DNA from: an uncultured Cyclobacteriaceae bacterium
GTDB lineage: Bacteria > Bacteroidota > Bacteroidia > Cytophagales > Cyclobacteriaceae
DNA length: 64,000 nt
Direction of reading: 5' to 3'
Assembly (NCBI GenBank): GCA_937146645.1
Contig: CAKZRQ010000013.1
Coordinates: 310,001-374,000 of the forward strand
Shown here: one piece after another, positions 44,103 to 53,177 of the stretch
Layout: each line of letters starts with the position of its first letter
Position numbering within the stretch: position 1 is the stretch's first letter
Position numbers and translations under genes: made by a program
Notes under the pieces: generated by a model
Told to the model about the DNA's origin: nothing
The model's database searches: none
Seen by the model: only the letters and a program-made list of their open reading frames with translations

Positions 44103-44818
44103 GTACTGGCTTTTTCAGACTTGTTTCCTCGGGTAAAGAAATACATCATCACCACCAATATGAGCATCAAAAAAGAGAATAGAATCAAAGCCACATCGGT
44201 AATACCTCCGATCGAGGAATTTCTCTCCATATGGCTTGCTGTCATGTCCGCCAGATAATCCTCTATGGGTTCAAGGCCAACTTCAGCTCTTCTCGAATTT
44301 AAGTTTTCCGGGTCTTCCGTTGGTAATGAGAAGGCATCACCAGTAATAAAATTGTAATCGACTTGGGTTCCATAGAGCAACTTTTCTCCGGTATTCATCC
44401 TTACTCTATCCGTAAGGAAAGCATACCTTCTAGAGCTTGCATTTCCTTTTTTAACCTCTGCTTCCATAAGCCTCAGGACTTTCTTCTGAAAATCTGGATC
44501 AAAGTCAGCATGTTGGGCGATTACCCAAAAATTCGATTCACCACTTTGTCCTACCCGGTCTATTCCTGGATAGCCTGTCTCATCAAGAATTTCTTCTGCC
44601 CAATTTCTGTGTGCTCGGTAGATGCTATCTTTTTTGGCCTCCCATTCGTCTTGAGATAGGTGCTGGAATTCTAAGGGAGGTTGAGCGTTTATGGCTGCCA
44701 ATTGATCTACCGCAGCGATTTGATCTAGCTCAGCCATAAGAGTCGAGTCGAGTTTTGCTTGCGCAAAGCTAGGATGTATAAGTAATACAGAAACAGCTAT
44801 AAGAAAGCCTTTCTTCAT
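44099..44818 (-). CDS. DUF6624-like secreted membrane-anchored protein
   Basis: A 239-residue protein. A signal peptide (1-19, ending SFAQ) is followed by a soluble helical region (about 25-195) with the DUF6624-type segments DETGYPGIDRVGQSGESNFW, VIAQHADFDPDFQKKVLRLM and FLTDRVRMNTGEKLLYGTQV. A C-terminal membrane segment (about 210-230) ends in a basic tail, so the domain faces the periplasm. The family has no known function. The ATG at 44818 is preferred to an upstream ATG that lacks a signal-like beginning. It is coupled to the CPBP gene by a 4-bp overlap. Confidence 0.78.
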   Translation of the reverse strand: MKKGFLIAVSVLLIHPSFAQAKLDSTLMAELDQIAAVDQLAAINAQPPLEFQHLSQDEWEAKKDSIYRAHRNWAEEILDETGYPGIDRVGQSGESNFWVIAQHADFDPDFQKKVLRLMEAEVKKGNASSRRYAFLTDRVRMNTGEKLLYGTQVDYNFITGDAFSLPTEDPENLNSRRAEVGLEPIEDYLADMTASHMERNSSIGGITDVALILFSFLMLILVVMMYFFTRGNKSEKAST

Positions 44819-44896
44819 GTTTGTTTGGTGGTTAATAGTTTCGTATTCAATTAAATCATTTAATCTGAACCACGTGTGTGGGTACATGCAAAAAAG

Positions 44897-44924
44897 AAAG
44901 CTTGAGTCGCGAGACTCAAGCTTT
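44897..44924 (-). terminator. Strong terminator hairpin
   Basis: AAAGCTTGAGTC (44897-44908) and GACTCAAGCTTT (44913-44924) form a perfect 12-bp stem with a GCGA loop. On the minus strand it is followed by CTTTTTTGC. It lies 22 bp after the stop of the lipocalin-like gene at 44947. Confidence 0.9.
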
Positions 44925-44946
44925 TCACGGATTGGTGGCTGAATTC

Positions 44947-45669
44947 TTAATCAGGGTATTTGTTCTGTCTGGCGAATACCATTTGGATATCCCGGTTGGT
45001 ATCGGATATTCCGGTAAGGGTAAGTTTACCTGGTTCAAAGCTGATTACCCAAGACTCGGCTGGGTCTCCCTGGGTATGAGGAAGCATGGTAACTTCTGGT
45101 TTATGGGCATTCATGTGCCAATATCCTGTTTTCCGACCCTCAGCCACCGACATCTCCCGATAGATGCGATCCCATCGGATCAGGAACATTTGAAGTTCCT
45201 TTTCCTCAATTGCCCGGATATCGCTAGAACCAGCTTCTTTGATATGAGTGAGCATCCATAAGCCTATGATCTGATCGGCAGGTGATTTTGGTTGTTCTGC
45301 TATCCTTGATAGCAATACTTTAACAGGTTCACCATTCTCTTCCCTTTTCCAAATCATCTCGTCGGCATTGATATCGACGCTAAATGCTCCGAAGTCTTCT
45401 TCCAGCTGAAGCCCTTGAGTCTCCTTTGGCAATAGGCTCTTTTTCATTTCATCATATTCATAAGTTCCAGCTGAGCTCTTTAGCCATCCGTTTCCGGATT
45501 CGAATGTTCCATCTTCCTTAAATCTATTCCATCTGGCTATAGGAGTCATTTCCTGTTCACCAACCTGGACATTCACTACTTCCCAGAGTCCAATGATATC
45601 TTGCGCTTGAGTTTTGAATGAAAAAGTGCTTAATAAAGCCAATAGAGCTATGTTTAATTTAATTTTCAT
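44947..45669 (-). CDS. Secreted lipocalin-like protein with internal duplication
   Basis: A 240-residue exported protein. The signal peptide (1-22, ending TQAQ) is followed by two related halves. Each begins with an IIGLW motif, at about residue 25 (DIIGLWEVVNVQVG) and about residue 134 (DQIIGLWMLTHIKE), and each has a later R-W-(N/D)-R motif. This looks like a tandem duplication of one lipocalin-type barrel of about 100 residues. The ATG at 45669 replaces a TTG four codons upstream. It starts 4 bp after the serine hydrolase gene and is followed by a strong terminator. The ligand is unknown. Confidence 0.75.
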   Translation of the reverse strand: MKIKLNIALLALLSTFSFKTQAQDIIGLWEVVNVQVGEQEMTPIARWNRFKEDGTFESGNGWLKSSAGTYEYDEMKKSLLPKETQGLQLEEDFGAFSVDINADEMIWKREENGEPVKVLLSRIAEQPKSPADQIIGLWMLTHIKEAGSSDIRAIEEKELQMFLIRWDRIYREMSVAEGRKTGYWHMNAHKPEVTMLPHTQGDPAESWVISFEPGKLTLTGISDTNRDIQMVFARQNKYPD

Positions 45670-45673
45670 AGTG

Positions 45674-46834
45674 TTAGTCAATTAAGTTGTTTACAATATT
45701 TTGTGCGAATTCCATTTCATTTGTTCTCCAACCAGAGTTGGTGAGGAATGAAATGATGTAGTCTCCCTCGTTTATGTTGATCGTCATAGCCCTGAAGCCT
45801 TCCGTATTCCCACCATGGATGATATAGGGCTCGTCTATCCCAAGATCTCCCATTCCATAGTTGTCTCCTGGGCCAAAGGTCACCCAACCATAGCCATAGC
45901 CCAAGTCCTGGGTTATTTCTGACAGATGATTGGTTTTCATTTTTGTGAGGGATTCTTCGCTGAGTACTTTTCCCTCGTTCATTTCTTTGGTCCACATAGC
46001 TAGATCAGCGGCAGTACTGAAGATCCGTCGTCCCAATGTGAGATCGATGAAATCATTCGCGAGCCAAACCTGATCTTCTTCTTGGTAAGAGTATCCCACG
46101 GCAAGATTTGGTATGGTTATTTGATTGGAGGATTGAGAGTAGGTCTGAGTCATTCCCAATGGAGACGTCAGCTTTTCCTTCAGAATCTCATCAAATGGCT
46201 GTTTATAGGTCTCTTCAAGGATTATTGCCAACAGGTGATAGGCAAAATTGCTGTAGTACACGGTTTCATTTGGATTGCCTCGTACAGGAAGTGTGCTAAT
46301 GAAATCTACATATTCGGCATTGCTGAAATGCATCCGTTTGAATTTTTGGAAGCCATTAGCAGCATATTCCTCTCCTATTGCATCATAATCAGGAAGACCT
46401 GAACTGTGGCTCATCATGTGATGAAGAGTAATGGCATCAGAGAAATTCCCAGAGTAGTTGATTTCAAATTTTGATAGCAGATCTACTAGTTTATCATCAG
46501 TCGTAAGTTTGCCCTCCTGCTCAGCAATCATAATTAATCCTGAGATCATGGATTTATTCACAGATGCGATATCGAATACAGTATTTATGTCATTTGGTAG
46601 ATTCCAATCTCTTCTTGCAATGCCATAGGCTTTCTGAAGTTGGTTGCCCGCCGGGTCCTGAATAAAGATTGAACCGTGGAATAGGTCTTCATCGCTTTTT
46701 GCTTGAAGCAGAGAATCGATTTTGATTAAACTACTAATCCTTTCAGGCTCTTTTATAGATTGAGTACAAGAAAATTGTACTACAGCTATGAAACTGATTA
46801 GGATCGTGAGTTTGAATAAGTATTGTTTTTTCAT
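45674..46834 (-). CDS. Serine hydrolase (beta-lactamase/PBP-like family), lipoprotein
   Basis: A 386-residue exported serine hydrolase of the class C beta-lactamase/D-peptidase fold. The lipobox ends at Cys23. The catalytic SxxK is in FDIASVNKSMISGL, the tyrosine motif is YYSNFAYHLL, and the third motif is HGGNTEGF. The family includes esterases, aminopeptidases and D-peptidases, so the activity is not fixed; true beta-lactamase activity is not implied. The ATG at 46834 is preferred to a TTG three codons upstream. It sits between a LytTR regulator gene and the lipocalin-like gene (4-bp gap), and has a paralogue at 48640-49737. Confidence 0.87.
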   Translation of the reverse strand: MKKQYLFKLTILISFIAVVQFSCTQSIKEPERISSLIKIDSLLQAKSDEDLFHGSIFIQDPAGNQLQKAYGIARRDWNLPNDINTVFDIASVNKSMISGLIMIAEQEGKLTTDDKLVDLLSKFEINYSGNFSDAITLHHMMSHSSGLPDYDAIGEEYAANGFQKFKRMHFSNAEYVDFISTLPVRGNPNETVYYSNFAYHLLAIILEETYKQPFDEILKEKLTSPLGMTQTYSQSSNQITIPNLAVGYSYQEEDQVWLANDFIDLTLGRRIFSTAADLAMWTKEMNEGKVLSEESLTKMKTNHLSEITQDLGYGYGWVTFGPGDNYGMGDLGIDEPYIIHGGNTEGFRAMTININEGDYIISFLTNSGWRTNEMEFAQNIVNNLID

Positions 46835-46914
46835 CTCCGGCAAATTCGGAAAGGAAACCTTATCTACAAGCTCAAAAAGGGGTTTTGGGATGAAATTTGG
46901 ATATACGTGACGAA

Positions 46915-47688
46915 TTATTCCAGAAAGTTGGATTCGTACTTAGAAGAGACTGGAATTACCAAGGATTTTAATTCAAGCTCCATTTTGCCTTTTGACTGAA
47001 TGACCCTTGCCACATTGCTAGGATTCACAAGATAACTGCGATGTGATCGGACCAAAAGCGGCTTAAGGGACTCATCCTCCTCAAGGGACTTAAGGCTATT
47101 TCTTAATAATTGCTTTTTAGTCTCTTCACCATTCTTTATAAACACTTCCACATAATTGCCCGCTGACTTTACGAAGAGGAGATCATCCAACCGGAGTTTG
47201 ATTAAGTCCTTTCCATTTTCTGAAGCAAGCGATATCAGATCTTCAGAAATGGCTTTTCGCTTTGCTGGGATGAACCCAATACCATAACATACAGCTAGGG
47301 GAGTAATCATCATGGCCACGCATTCTCTCATCATCAAAAAATAGGAATCCCAATACATCTCCGTCCAATTCCAAAACACATTGAATAAGAGATAGGTCAT
47401 ATGTGCTGCGACAACAAATTCAATGAATAACCAGGTTCCCTGGTGGAGCCAGGTCGTTCTTTTAAAGAATCGACTTATCCCAAACTCGAAAAAGGCAAAG
47501 GTTAGGGAGTTAACCACCCCAAACCAAAATGCACGCACAAAAAGTGTGTGGCCAGAAAATGAAATGCCGGTTTGAATCTGATAGGCATTAAAAACAAAAA
47601 GAATGTAGAAGACAAAAAGCCCTGGGATGATGGTGATGATCCACTTGAATCGCCTTGAGCTTAAGTATTTCCTGTATGCTGAACTCAC
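46915..47688 (-). CDS. Membrane-anchored LytTR transcriptional regulator
   Basis: A 257-residue regulator. The N-terminal half (about 1-145) has four hydrophobic segments (near 18-36, 50-70, 84-104 and 118-140). A LytTR DNA-binding domain covers about 155-255 (DLIKLRLDDLLFVKSAGNYV, with LVRSHRSYLVN). No receiver domain is present, so a membrane signal probably acts directly. The start is GTG. It stands 45 bp after a lipoprotein gene and 80 bp before the serine hydrolase, so it may regulate its own neighbours. I see no clear 21-bp direct repeat at either gene. Confidence 0.9.
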   Translation of the reverse strand: MSSAYRKYLSSRRFKWIITIIPGLFVFYILFVFNAYQIQTGISFSGHTLFVRAFWFGVVNSLTFAFFEFGISRFFKRTTWLHQGTWLFIEFVVAAHMTYLLFNVFWNWTEMYWDSYFLMMRECVAMMITPLAVCYGIGFIPAKRKAISEDLISLASENGKDLIKLRLDDLLFVKSAGNYVEVFIKNGEETKKQLLRNSLKSLEEDESLKPLLVRSHRSYLVNPSNVARVIQSKGKMELELKSLVIPVSSKYESNFLE

Positions 47689-47733
47689 AGGTTGAATTAA
47701 AAAATATTCCCTGTCCTCTCCAAAAATTATGTG

Positions 47734-48606
47734 CTAGAGGAAAGAATCCCACCTGCCAATTACCTCATGAATGGTTGGAGGGTTTTTATCATTCCGTGGA
47801 TCTATGGTGGTATTCCCTTCAACCTGAACCTCCAATGGGATACCTAATTCCGAGAGGCACAGGTCAAGATTATTATCATTATCGCCTAAATCCCCAAAAG
47901 CAAAGGGTGAAACTGTAACCGTATCCTTGTCCTGAAGCATTAGAATTTTGAATCGATTTAATTCCTCTTCCCCGGGTGCCTCGCCATCTAAAGCTCTGAC
48001 ACCTCCTGACCAAACCGTACGCACTACCATGGATGTGCCTTCTACCGGACAGTCGCAACCCGGGCCACTTTCTTTATGAGGATAATTTTCATCAAAGGTA
48101 AAATACTCAGCATAGCTTAATACCGGGCCGTCTTCCAAAGGCATTACTTCGATAGTCTGCCCTTTATAATTCTGTCCGGTTCGTGTAATTAAATCCCCTA
48201 CAATTCGAACGGTTTGTGGAGGATTGCTTGGATACTCACCTAATTCACCTATCAAAAGGACTGTTCTGAGCTCAAATTCTTCACTTGCAGGACGTAGTGT
48301 AGCATAATCAACATCGTAGGTACTTCCGTCTTTTGATACAATTTCGAAATCTTCCGCATCCAAGGACTCAGGGTCTATTTCATGTGAGAAAACTACAGGC
48401 ATTCCATCTTTTCCTGGTGAGTCCCAAGTGAAAAGTACTGAGACCAAGGGAAGTTCATCCAATCCAAAAAATGCAGTTTGAATGGTAGGTTGTCGCTTGT
48501 ACTGGACACGAGGAATTTTTGAGGATAGCTTTGGATCTCCAGTATTACAGGAAATACTGAATAGTGCGACCATCAACAAGCAAATAAAGCTTTGGTACTT
48601 CTTCAT
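47734..48606 (-). CDS. Lipoprotein of unknown function
   Basis: A 290-residue lipoprotein (lipobox ending at Cys20, FSISC). I do not recognise the family. The region is probably beta-rich; GPGCDCPVEGTS near residue 183 holds paired cysteines, and several loops are acidic. It starts 33 bp downstream of the serine hydrolase at 48640-49737 and ends 45 bp before the membrane LytTR gene, so it belongs to this five-gene group. The aspartate-rich GDLGDNDNNLDLCLSELG segment (about 242-259) could bind a cation, though this is speculative. Confidence 0.68.
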   Translation of the reverse strand: MKKYQSFICLLMVALFSISCNTGDPKLSSKIPRVQYKRQPTIQTAFFGLDELPLVSVLFTWDSPGKDGMPVVFSHEIDPESLDAEDFEIVSKDGSTYDVDYATLRPASEEFELRTVLLIGELGEYPSNPPQTVRIVGDLITRTGQNYKGQTIEVMPLEDGPVLSYAEYFTFDENYPHKESGPGCDCPVEGTSMVVRTVWSGGVRALDGEAPGEEELNRFKILMLQDKDTVTVSPFAFGDLGDNDNNLDLCLSELGIPLEVQVEGNTTIDPRNDKNPPTIHEVIGRWDSFL

Positions 48607-48639
48607 TTTATTGGGTGTATTCTATGATTAGAATTTTTA

Positions 48640-49737
48640 TCAATCTAAGAAAATTTCTGCCAGTGGTACAGCGAACTCCTCGTTGAAACTGGATGAAATG
48701 TTACAAGTCATGGCCACTGTCCAGCCTTCTTCAGGAAATAAAATAAGAAAGGAACGGGCACCCATGGAGCTACCACCATGGTGGATAATTCTTCTTCCTT
48801 TTTCATCCTTAGTATTCCGCCAGCCGACAGCATAGGCGATTTCTTCACCATTCGTTAGACTACTTCGAGTCCACAAGATTTCTTTTGTGTCTTCTCGCAG
48901 AAGCTTATTATTTAACAAGCCTTGAGCCATTTTCGCCATGTCCAGGGAGTTCGAAAGTAGACCTCCTCCAGCCCATTTATTTGAGTTATCCACATCTGGT
49001 GTGACTCCCCAATTCGCTCCTTGCTTGTAATAAAAGGTGGCTCGTTCAGGAATTTCTTCACTGGCCTTGTCGGCCATGGTATGATCCAGTCCCAGTGGAT
49101 CAAAAACAACTTTCTGCATATAATCCAGGTAGGTGGAACCAGATACCATTTCCATAGCTCCGCTGAGCAAGGTGTAATTATAGGTAGCGTATGCATATTC
49201 GCTGCCCGGTTCGAAGAGAAGTGGATCTGCACCGAAAACTCCTACTGCCTTTTCTACCGAATCGAAAAAAGAATTACTTCTAAACTCTGCACCCTTATAG
49301 TTTCTAATCCCCGCAGTATGATTTGCGAGCTGGAGGATGGAGATATCGTATTCTTTTTTGGGGAAGTAAGGAACCAGATCATTGACTTTGTCATCGAGAC
49401 TGATTTTTCCCTCTTCTATTAATTTGCCTAATGCCAAAGAAGTAAAGGACTTTGAAATGCTGCCTATTCTAAACATGGTTTCTATTCTTACGGGTAAATT
49501 CGATTCCACATTTGCCAAGCCAAGACCTTCAGACCAGATTATTTCATCTTTTTTGGCCAAAGTGATAGAAAGACCCGGAATACTCAATTCTTCCATCAAG
49601 CCTTCTACCATGACTCTGGCCTCTGCTATTTGAGAAGAGTAATTAGGATTTTCATATCTAGATTCGGTCAGATCTATAGTTTGCCCGAGGCAAAGCTGAC
49701 TGAATAAGAGAAGACCAAGGACTAAGTAGTTCTTCAT
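48640..49737 (-). CDS. Serine hydrolase (beta-lactamase/PBP-like family)
   Basis: A 365-residue exported serine hydrolase. A signal peptide (1-18) is followed by the SxxK motif in FRIGSISKSFTSLALG, the YxN motif in YATYNYTLLSG, and the third motif in HHGGSSMGARSF. It carries no lipobox, unlike its paralogue at 45674. Activity may be D-amino-peptide or ester hydrolysis. It is the first gene of the minus-strand group that continues through a lipoprotein, a LytTR regulator, the second serine hydrolase and the lipocalin-like protein. The upstream terminator belongs to uvrA. Confidence 0.88.
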   Translation of the reverse strand: MKNYLVLGLLLFSQLCLGQTIDLTESRYENPNYSSQIAEARVMVEGLMEELSIPGLSITLAKKDEIIWSEGLGLANVESNLPVRIETMFRIGSISKSFTSLALGKLIEEGKISLDDKVNDLVPYFPKKEYDISILQLANHTAGIRNYKGAEFRSNSFFDSVEKAVGVFGADPLLFEPGSEYAYATYNYTLLSGAMEMVSGSTYLDYMQKVVFDPLGLDHTMADKASEEIPERATFYYKQGANWGVTPDVDNSNKWAGGGLLSNSLDMAKMAQGLLNNKLLREDTKEILWTRSSLTNGEEIAYAVGWRNTKDEKGRRIIHHGGSSMGARSFLILFPEEGWTVAMTCNISSSFNEEFAVPLAEIFLD

Positions 49738-49781
49738 AGGAGTAGTGGAGTGGTTAGGATTAGAATTTACTGAAATGAATT

Positions 49782-49818
49782 AAAAAAGGCAGCGATTTTC
49801 TCAATTGCTGCCTTTTTT
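49782..49818. terminator. Terminator downstream of uvrA
   Basis: AAAAAAGGCAGC (49782-49793) and GCTGCCTTTTTT (49807-49818) form a perfect 12-bp stem with a 13-nt loop. It lies 24 bp after the uvrA stop (minus strand). The A/T tracts make it effective in both directions. Confidence 0.92.
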
Positions 49819-49842
49819 GATTTTCAGATATGAGGGAAAATT

Positions 49843-52659
49843 CTAAGCAAAAGCCTCTCTCAAGTACTTAGCAGTATAATTATTATCTTCCTTCATTAGA
49901 TCTTCGGGCGTTCCCGAGAAAGTCAGATGCCCTCCTTTATTTCCACCTTCCGGACCGAGATCAATCACCCAGTCGGAAGATTTAATCACTTCGGTATTGT
50001 GCTCGATGATGATCACGGTATGACCCTGATCAATCAAAGCATTGATGGAATGAAGAAGCTTTTTGATATCATGGAAATGCAAGCCTGTAGTTGGCTCGTC
50101 AAAAATAAATAGAATATGCTCTCCTGATTTTGAACCGCCTTTGCCCAGAAAGGAGGCTAGTTTCACTCGCTGAGCTTCACCACCGGAAAGGGTATTGGAG
50201 CTTTGGCCCATGCCAATATATCCCAGCCCAACTTCCTGAAGTGGTTTCAGCCGATTTACAATCTGGTTTTTTCCTTCAAAAAACTCAATCGCCTCATCCA
50301 CAGTCATGGCCAGGATATCAGATATGTCTTTGTCCTTATACTTCACGTCGAGAATTTCATTCTTGAATCGCTTTCCTTTGCAAGCTTCGCAGGTCAGGTG
50401 AATATCCGCCATAAATTGCATTTGAACCGTTATCGTTCCTTCCCCAGCACAGGTTTCGCATCGGCCACCGTCCACATTGAAGGAGAAAAATGCCGGTTTA
50501 TATCCTCTTTGCTTTGCCAGAGGCTGATCCGCATACAGAGACCGAATAGCATCATAAGCTTTGACGTAAGTCACTGGATTGGAACGGGATGACTTTCCGA
50601 TTGGGTTCTGGTCTACAAATTCGATTTGAGAGATTTGCTTATAATCTCCATCGATTTTGTCATACTTTCCACTTTCATCTATCACCGTTCCAAGCCTTTT
50701 ACCAAGGGCAGGATAAAGAACCTTTCGGATCAAAGTCGATTTCCCAGAACCGGAAACGCCAGTTACGGTGGTCAGCGTATTCAGAGGAAAGGTAACATCT
50801 ATGTTTTTGAGGTTATGCTCGCGTGCACCTTTCACCGTTATGGAGTCCTTCCACTTTCGGTTTCCTTCCTTTTGGAAAATTTGCTCCTCACCTCGGAGAT
50901 ACTTAGCAGTGTAAGTTTGTCCAGAGCTAATCAGATCTTCTATAGAACCCTGGAAAAGCATTTCGCCACCATGAGACCCTGCATCGGGACCAATATCAAT
51001 GATCTGATCGGCAGACTTCATGACTTTTTCTTCATGCTCCACCACGATCACGGTATTTCCCATGTCTTTCAGTGATTTCAGAACGCCAACCAACCTATCG
51101 GTATCTCTCGGGTGCAGGCCAATGCTCGGTTCATCAAGGATATACATAGATCCTACCAGGGCAGAGCCCAAAGAAGTTGCCAGCTTGATACGCTGATACT
51201 CACCACCTGAGAGGGAATTCGTGAGCCTATTCAAGGTCAGATAGCCAAGACCAACCTGATCCATAAACTCCAATCGACTTACAATTTCTTTGAGTAAGCG
51301 ACTTGCAATCTTTGCTTGATGCTTTGGAAGATCCAGATTCTTAAAGAAATCGAGAGCCTCATCGATTGGCATCAGAACCAATTCAATAATGGATTTTCCG
51401 GCGATTTTCACATAGGAAGCATCTTTACGCAATCGGGTTCCTTTACAATCCGGGCAGACGGTCCTTCCCCTGAATCGGGATAGCATCACACGATATTGGA
51501 TTTTATGGGTCTTAGTTTCAAGATTTTTGAAAAAGGCATCCAGTCCTTTGAAGTACTCGTTCCCTTTCCAAAGTAGTTCTTTATGTTCTTCGTCCAGTTC
51601 GTTGTAGGCGCGGTGAATTGGGAAATCAAATTCGATTCCTTTTTTCAGAAGTGGCTCTAGCCATGATCGGGAAGATTCGCCACGCCATGGTGCAATCGCC
51701 CCTTCATAGACTGATAAATCCTTATTTGGGATAACTAAGTCTGGATCAATGCCCAAAACGCTTCCGAACCCTTCGCAAGTCTTACATGCGCCGTAGGGAT
51801 TATTGAATGAAAAGAAGTTAACGGTTGGGATTTCGAAAACCATATCATCCAACTCGAATCGATCAGAGAATTTCTTTTCCTCTACTCCTGGAATGGTAAT
51901 CTTCACATCGCCATGTCCCTCAAAAAGTGCCGTCTGAACAGAATCAGCTATTCTGAACTGATTGTCCTCGTCATCTTTTCTTACAGACGCTCGGTCTATA
52001 AGAATTTCAAAAGTTCCCGACGGAATATCCTTCCCTTCCAGCAGGTCTTCCACGAAGTAAACATCCGAATCGATTAGAATCCTTGTATATCCTTTTTGAA
52101 GGAGCAGATCTAGCTCCTTCGAAATATCTCTACCTTCCTGAATTTGCAATGGACAAGAGATCATGACTTTGGTTCCCTCATCAAAGCTTTGGACATAGTC
52201 CACAATATCTGTCACCGTGTGATGCTTCACCTCATTTCCTGAAATGGGGGAATAGGTTTTACCGACACGGGAGAATAGTAGCTTGAGGTAATCATAGATC
52301 TCCGTAGTGGTACCTACGGTAGATCGAGGATTCTTGGTATTTACCTTTTGCTGAATAGCTATGGCCGGAGCTACCCCTTTGATGTATTCGACTTCTGGCT
52401 TTTCCATTCGTCCGAGAAACTGTCTGGCATAAGAGCTCAGGCTTTCCACGTACATTCTTTGGCCTTCAGCAAAAAGGGTATCAAAGGCAAGGGAAGACTT
52501 TCCTGACCCGGATAATCCGGTGACTACCACAAACTGATTTCTGGGTATGGCTACGCTAAGGTTTTTGAGGTTATTTACCTGCGCATTTTTAATGATAATA
52601 AACTCCTTCGGGTCGAGAGAGTCAATGTCAGTTTCGTTGGGTAGGGTACTGATAGCCAT
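49843..52659 (-). CDS. uvrA: Excinuclease ABC subunit A
   Basis: The 938-residue damage-sensing subunit of the UvrABC nucleotide excision repair system. Two ABC ATPase modules are visible. Walker A motifs are [19 protein letters not shown] (about 50-68) and [11 protein letters not shown] (about 640). ABC signatures are [14 protein letters not shown] and [14 protein letters not shown]. Zinc-binding cysteines lie in [25 protein letters not shown] and CEACKGKRF. The length is typical of UvrA1. It is transcribed alone, with a terminator at its end and about 520 bp of repeat-rich DNA upstream. Confidence 0.98.
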   Translation of the reverse strand: MAISTLPNETDIDSLDPKEFIIIKNAQVNNLKNLSVAIPRNQFVVVTGLSGSGKSSLAFDTLFAEGQRMYVESLSSYARQFLGRMEKPEVEYIKGVAPAIAIQQKVNTKNPRSTVGTTTEIYDYLKLLFSRVGKTYSPISGNEVKHHTVTDIVDYVQSFDEGTKVMISCPLQIQEGRDISKELDLLLQKGYTRILIDSDVYFVEDLLEGKDIPSGTFEILIDRASVRKDDEDNQFRIADSVQTALFEGHGDVKITIPGVEEKKFSDRFELDDMVFEIPTVNFFSFNNPYGACKTCEGFGSVLGIDPDLVIPNKDLSVYEGAIAPWRGESSRSWLEPLLKKGIEFDFPIHRAYNELDEEHKELLWKGNEYFKGLDAFFKNLETKTHKIQYRVMLSRFRGRTVCPDCKGTRLRKDASYVKIAGKSIIELVLMPIDEALDFFKNLDLPKHQAKIASRLLKEIVSRLEFMDQVGLGYLTLNRLTNSLSGGEYQRIKLATSLGSALVGSMYILDEPSIGLHPRDTDRLVGVLKSLKDMGNTVIVVEHEEKVMKSADQIIDIGPDAGSHGGEMLFQGSIEDLISSGQTYTAKYLRGEEQIFQKEGNRKWKDSITVKGAREHNLKNIDVTFPLNTLTTVTGVSGSGKSTLIRKVLYPALGKRLGTVIDESGKYDKIDGDYKQISQIEFVDQNPIGKSSRSNPVTYVKAYDAIRSLYADQPLAKQRGYKPAFFSFNVDGGRCETCAGEGTITVQMQFMADIHLTCEACKGKRFKNEILDVKYKDKDISDILAMTVDEAIEFFEGKNQIVNRLKPLQEVGLGYIGMGQSSNTLSGGEAQRVKLASFLGKGGSKSGEHILFIFDEPTTGLHFHDIKKLLHSINALIDQGHTVIIIEHNTEVIKSSDWVIDLGPEGGNKGGHLTFSGTPEDLMKEDNNYTAKYLREAFA

Positions 52660-52764
52660 AAGTCGGTAAAGTTAAGAAAGGAACATGTCTTCTCCTCGAA
52701 AAGTTGGAAGATGGATTGAAGATTTCGTGGCTGCCAGGAATGATGATCTGGTAGTTTCTTCCAA

Positions 52765-52811
52765 TTTTTTTACCACAGAGTTGCAGAGAACGCTGAGTAG
52801 GCCACAGAGGT
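52765..52811. repeat. Dispersed CACAGAG-type repeat, copy A
   Basis: The element begins with a T-run followed by ACCACAGAG, then TTGCAGAGAACGCTGAG and GCCACAGAGG. It matches copy B (53013-53050) closely, about four bases in five over the shared core. The ACCACAGAG/CAGAGAACGC pattern resembles intergenic repeats found widely in bacterial genomes. No coding function is suggested. Confidence 0.65.
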
Positions 52812-52885
52812 AAGTCTTACTTGGTCCACTGAGACAGGAACTACTTTATATCTATAGGAATTCAAATTTCGTCTTTCAAACTATT

Positions 52886-52938
52886 TCTCGACTTCGCTCG
52901 AAATGACAAATTCCGTGTCAGCTCGAGCGGAGTCGAGA
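52886..52938. repeat. Long imperfect inverted repeat (TCTCGACT...AGTCGAGA)
   Basis: The left arm (52886-52908) and right arm (52916-52938) are complementary at 20 of 23 positions around a 7-nt loop. The ends read TCTCGACT and AGTCGAGA; the inner part contains TTCGCTCG/CGAGCGGA. Similar TCGAGCGAAGTCGAGA elements recur in Bacteroidota intergenic regions, so this looks like a REP/MITE-like dispersed repeat. A hairpin this long could also stop transcripts leaving the gap. Confidence 0.75.
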
Positions 52939-53012
52939 GGTATTTTAGATTTCAGCTTACATGCTTAGGATCGGAGTTAATAATTTCTTTTAAATCCAAC
53001 TTAAACTGATAG

Positions 53013-53050
53013 CTTTTTTACCGCAGAGGTGCCAAGAGCGCTGAGGTAGG
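53013..53050. repeat. Dispersed CACAGAG-type repeat, copy B
   Basis: T-run plus ACCGCAGAGGTGCCAAGAG and CGCTGAGGTAGG, a degenerate second copy of the 52765-52811 element, in the same orientation about 250 bp away. The pair flanks the inverted repeat. Confidence 0.6.
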
Positions 53051-53177
53051 TCGATCTCTGCCTACCGTGACTGCCAACTTCTTTATTCCTTTAAGACGTC
53101 AAAATTCACCTTTCAGTGTTTAATCCAGTTTAAGCCGCCCGATTCCTCCTTTCAATAATAAATCGTTTATTCGCGAC

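Larger units (their letters stand above)
52660..53177. other. Repeat-rich intergenic region between uvrA and pnuC
   Basis: No gene is visible in this 518-bp gap. It holds two copies of a CACAGAG-type repeat (52765-52811, 53013-53050) and one long imperfect inverted repeat (52886-52938). The divergent promoters of uvrA and pnuC must also lie here, but no clear -7/-33 pair can be picked out. No TPP-type or NAD-type riboswitch was recognised before pnuC. Confidence 0.7.

Noticed and set aside
45674..49737. Antibiotic-resistance beta-lactamases
   Set aside because: The SxxK/YxN/HGG motifs define a broad esterase/peptidase family; nothing shows beta-lactam hydrolysis.
52950..53177. TPP or NAD riboswitch upstream of pnuC
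   Set aside because: No conserved riboswitch core (such as CTGAGA for TPP) is found in the leader.
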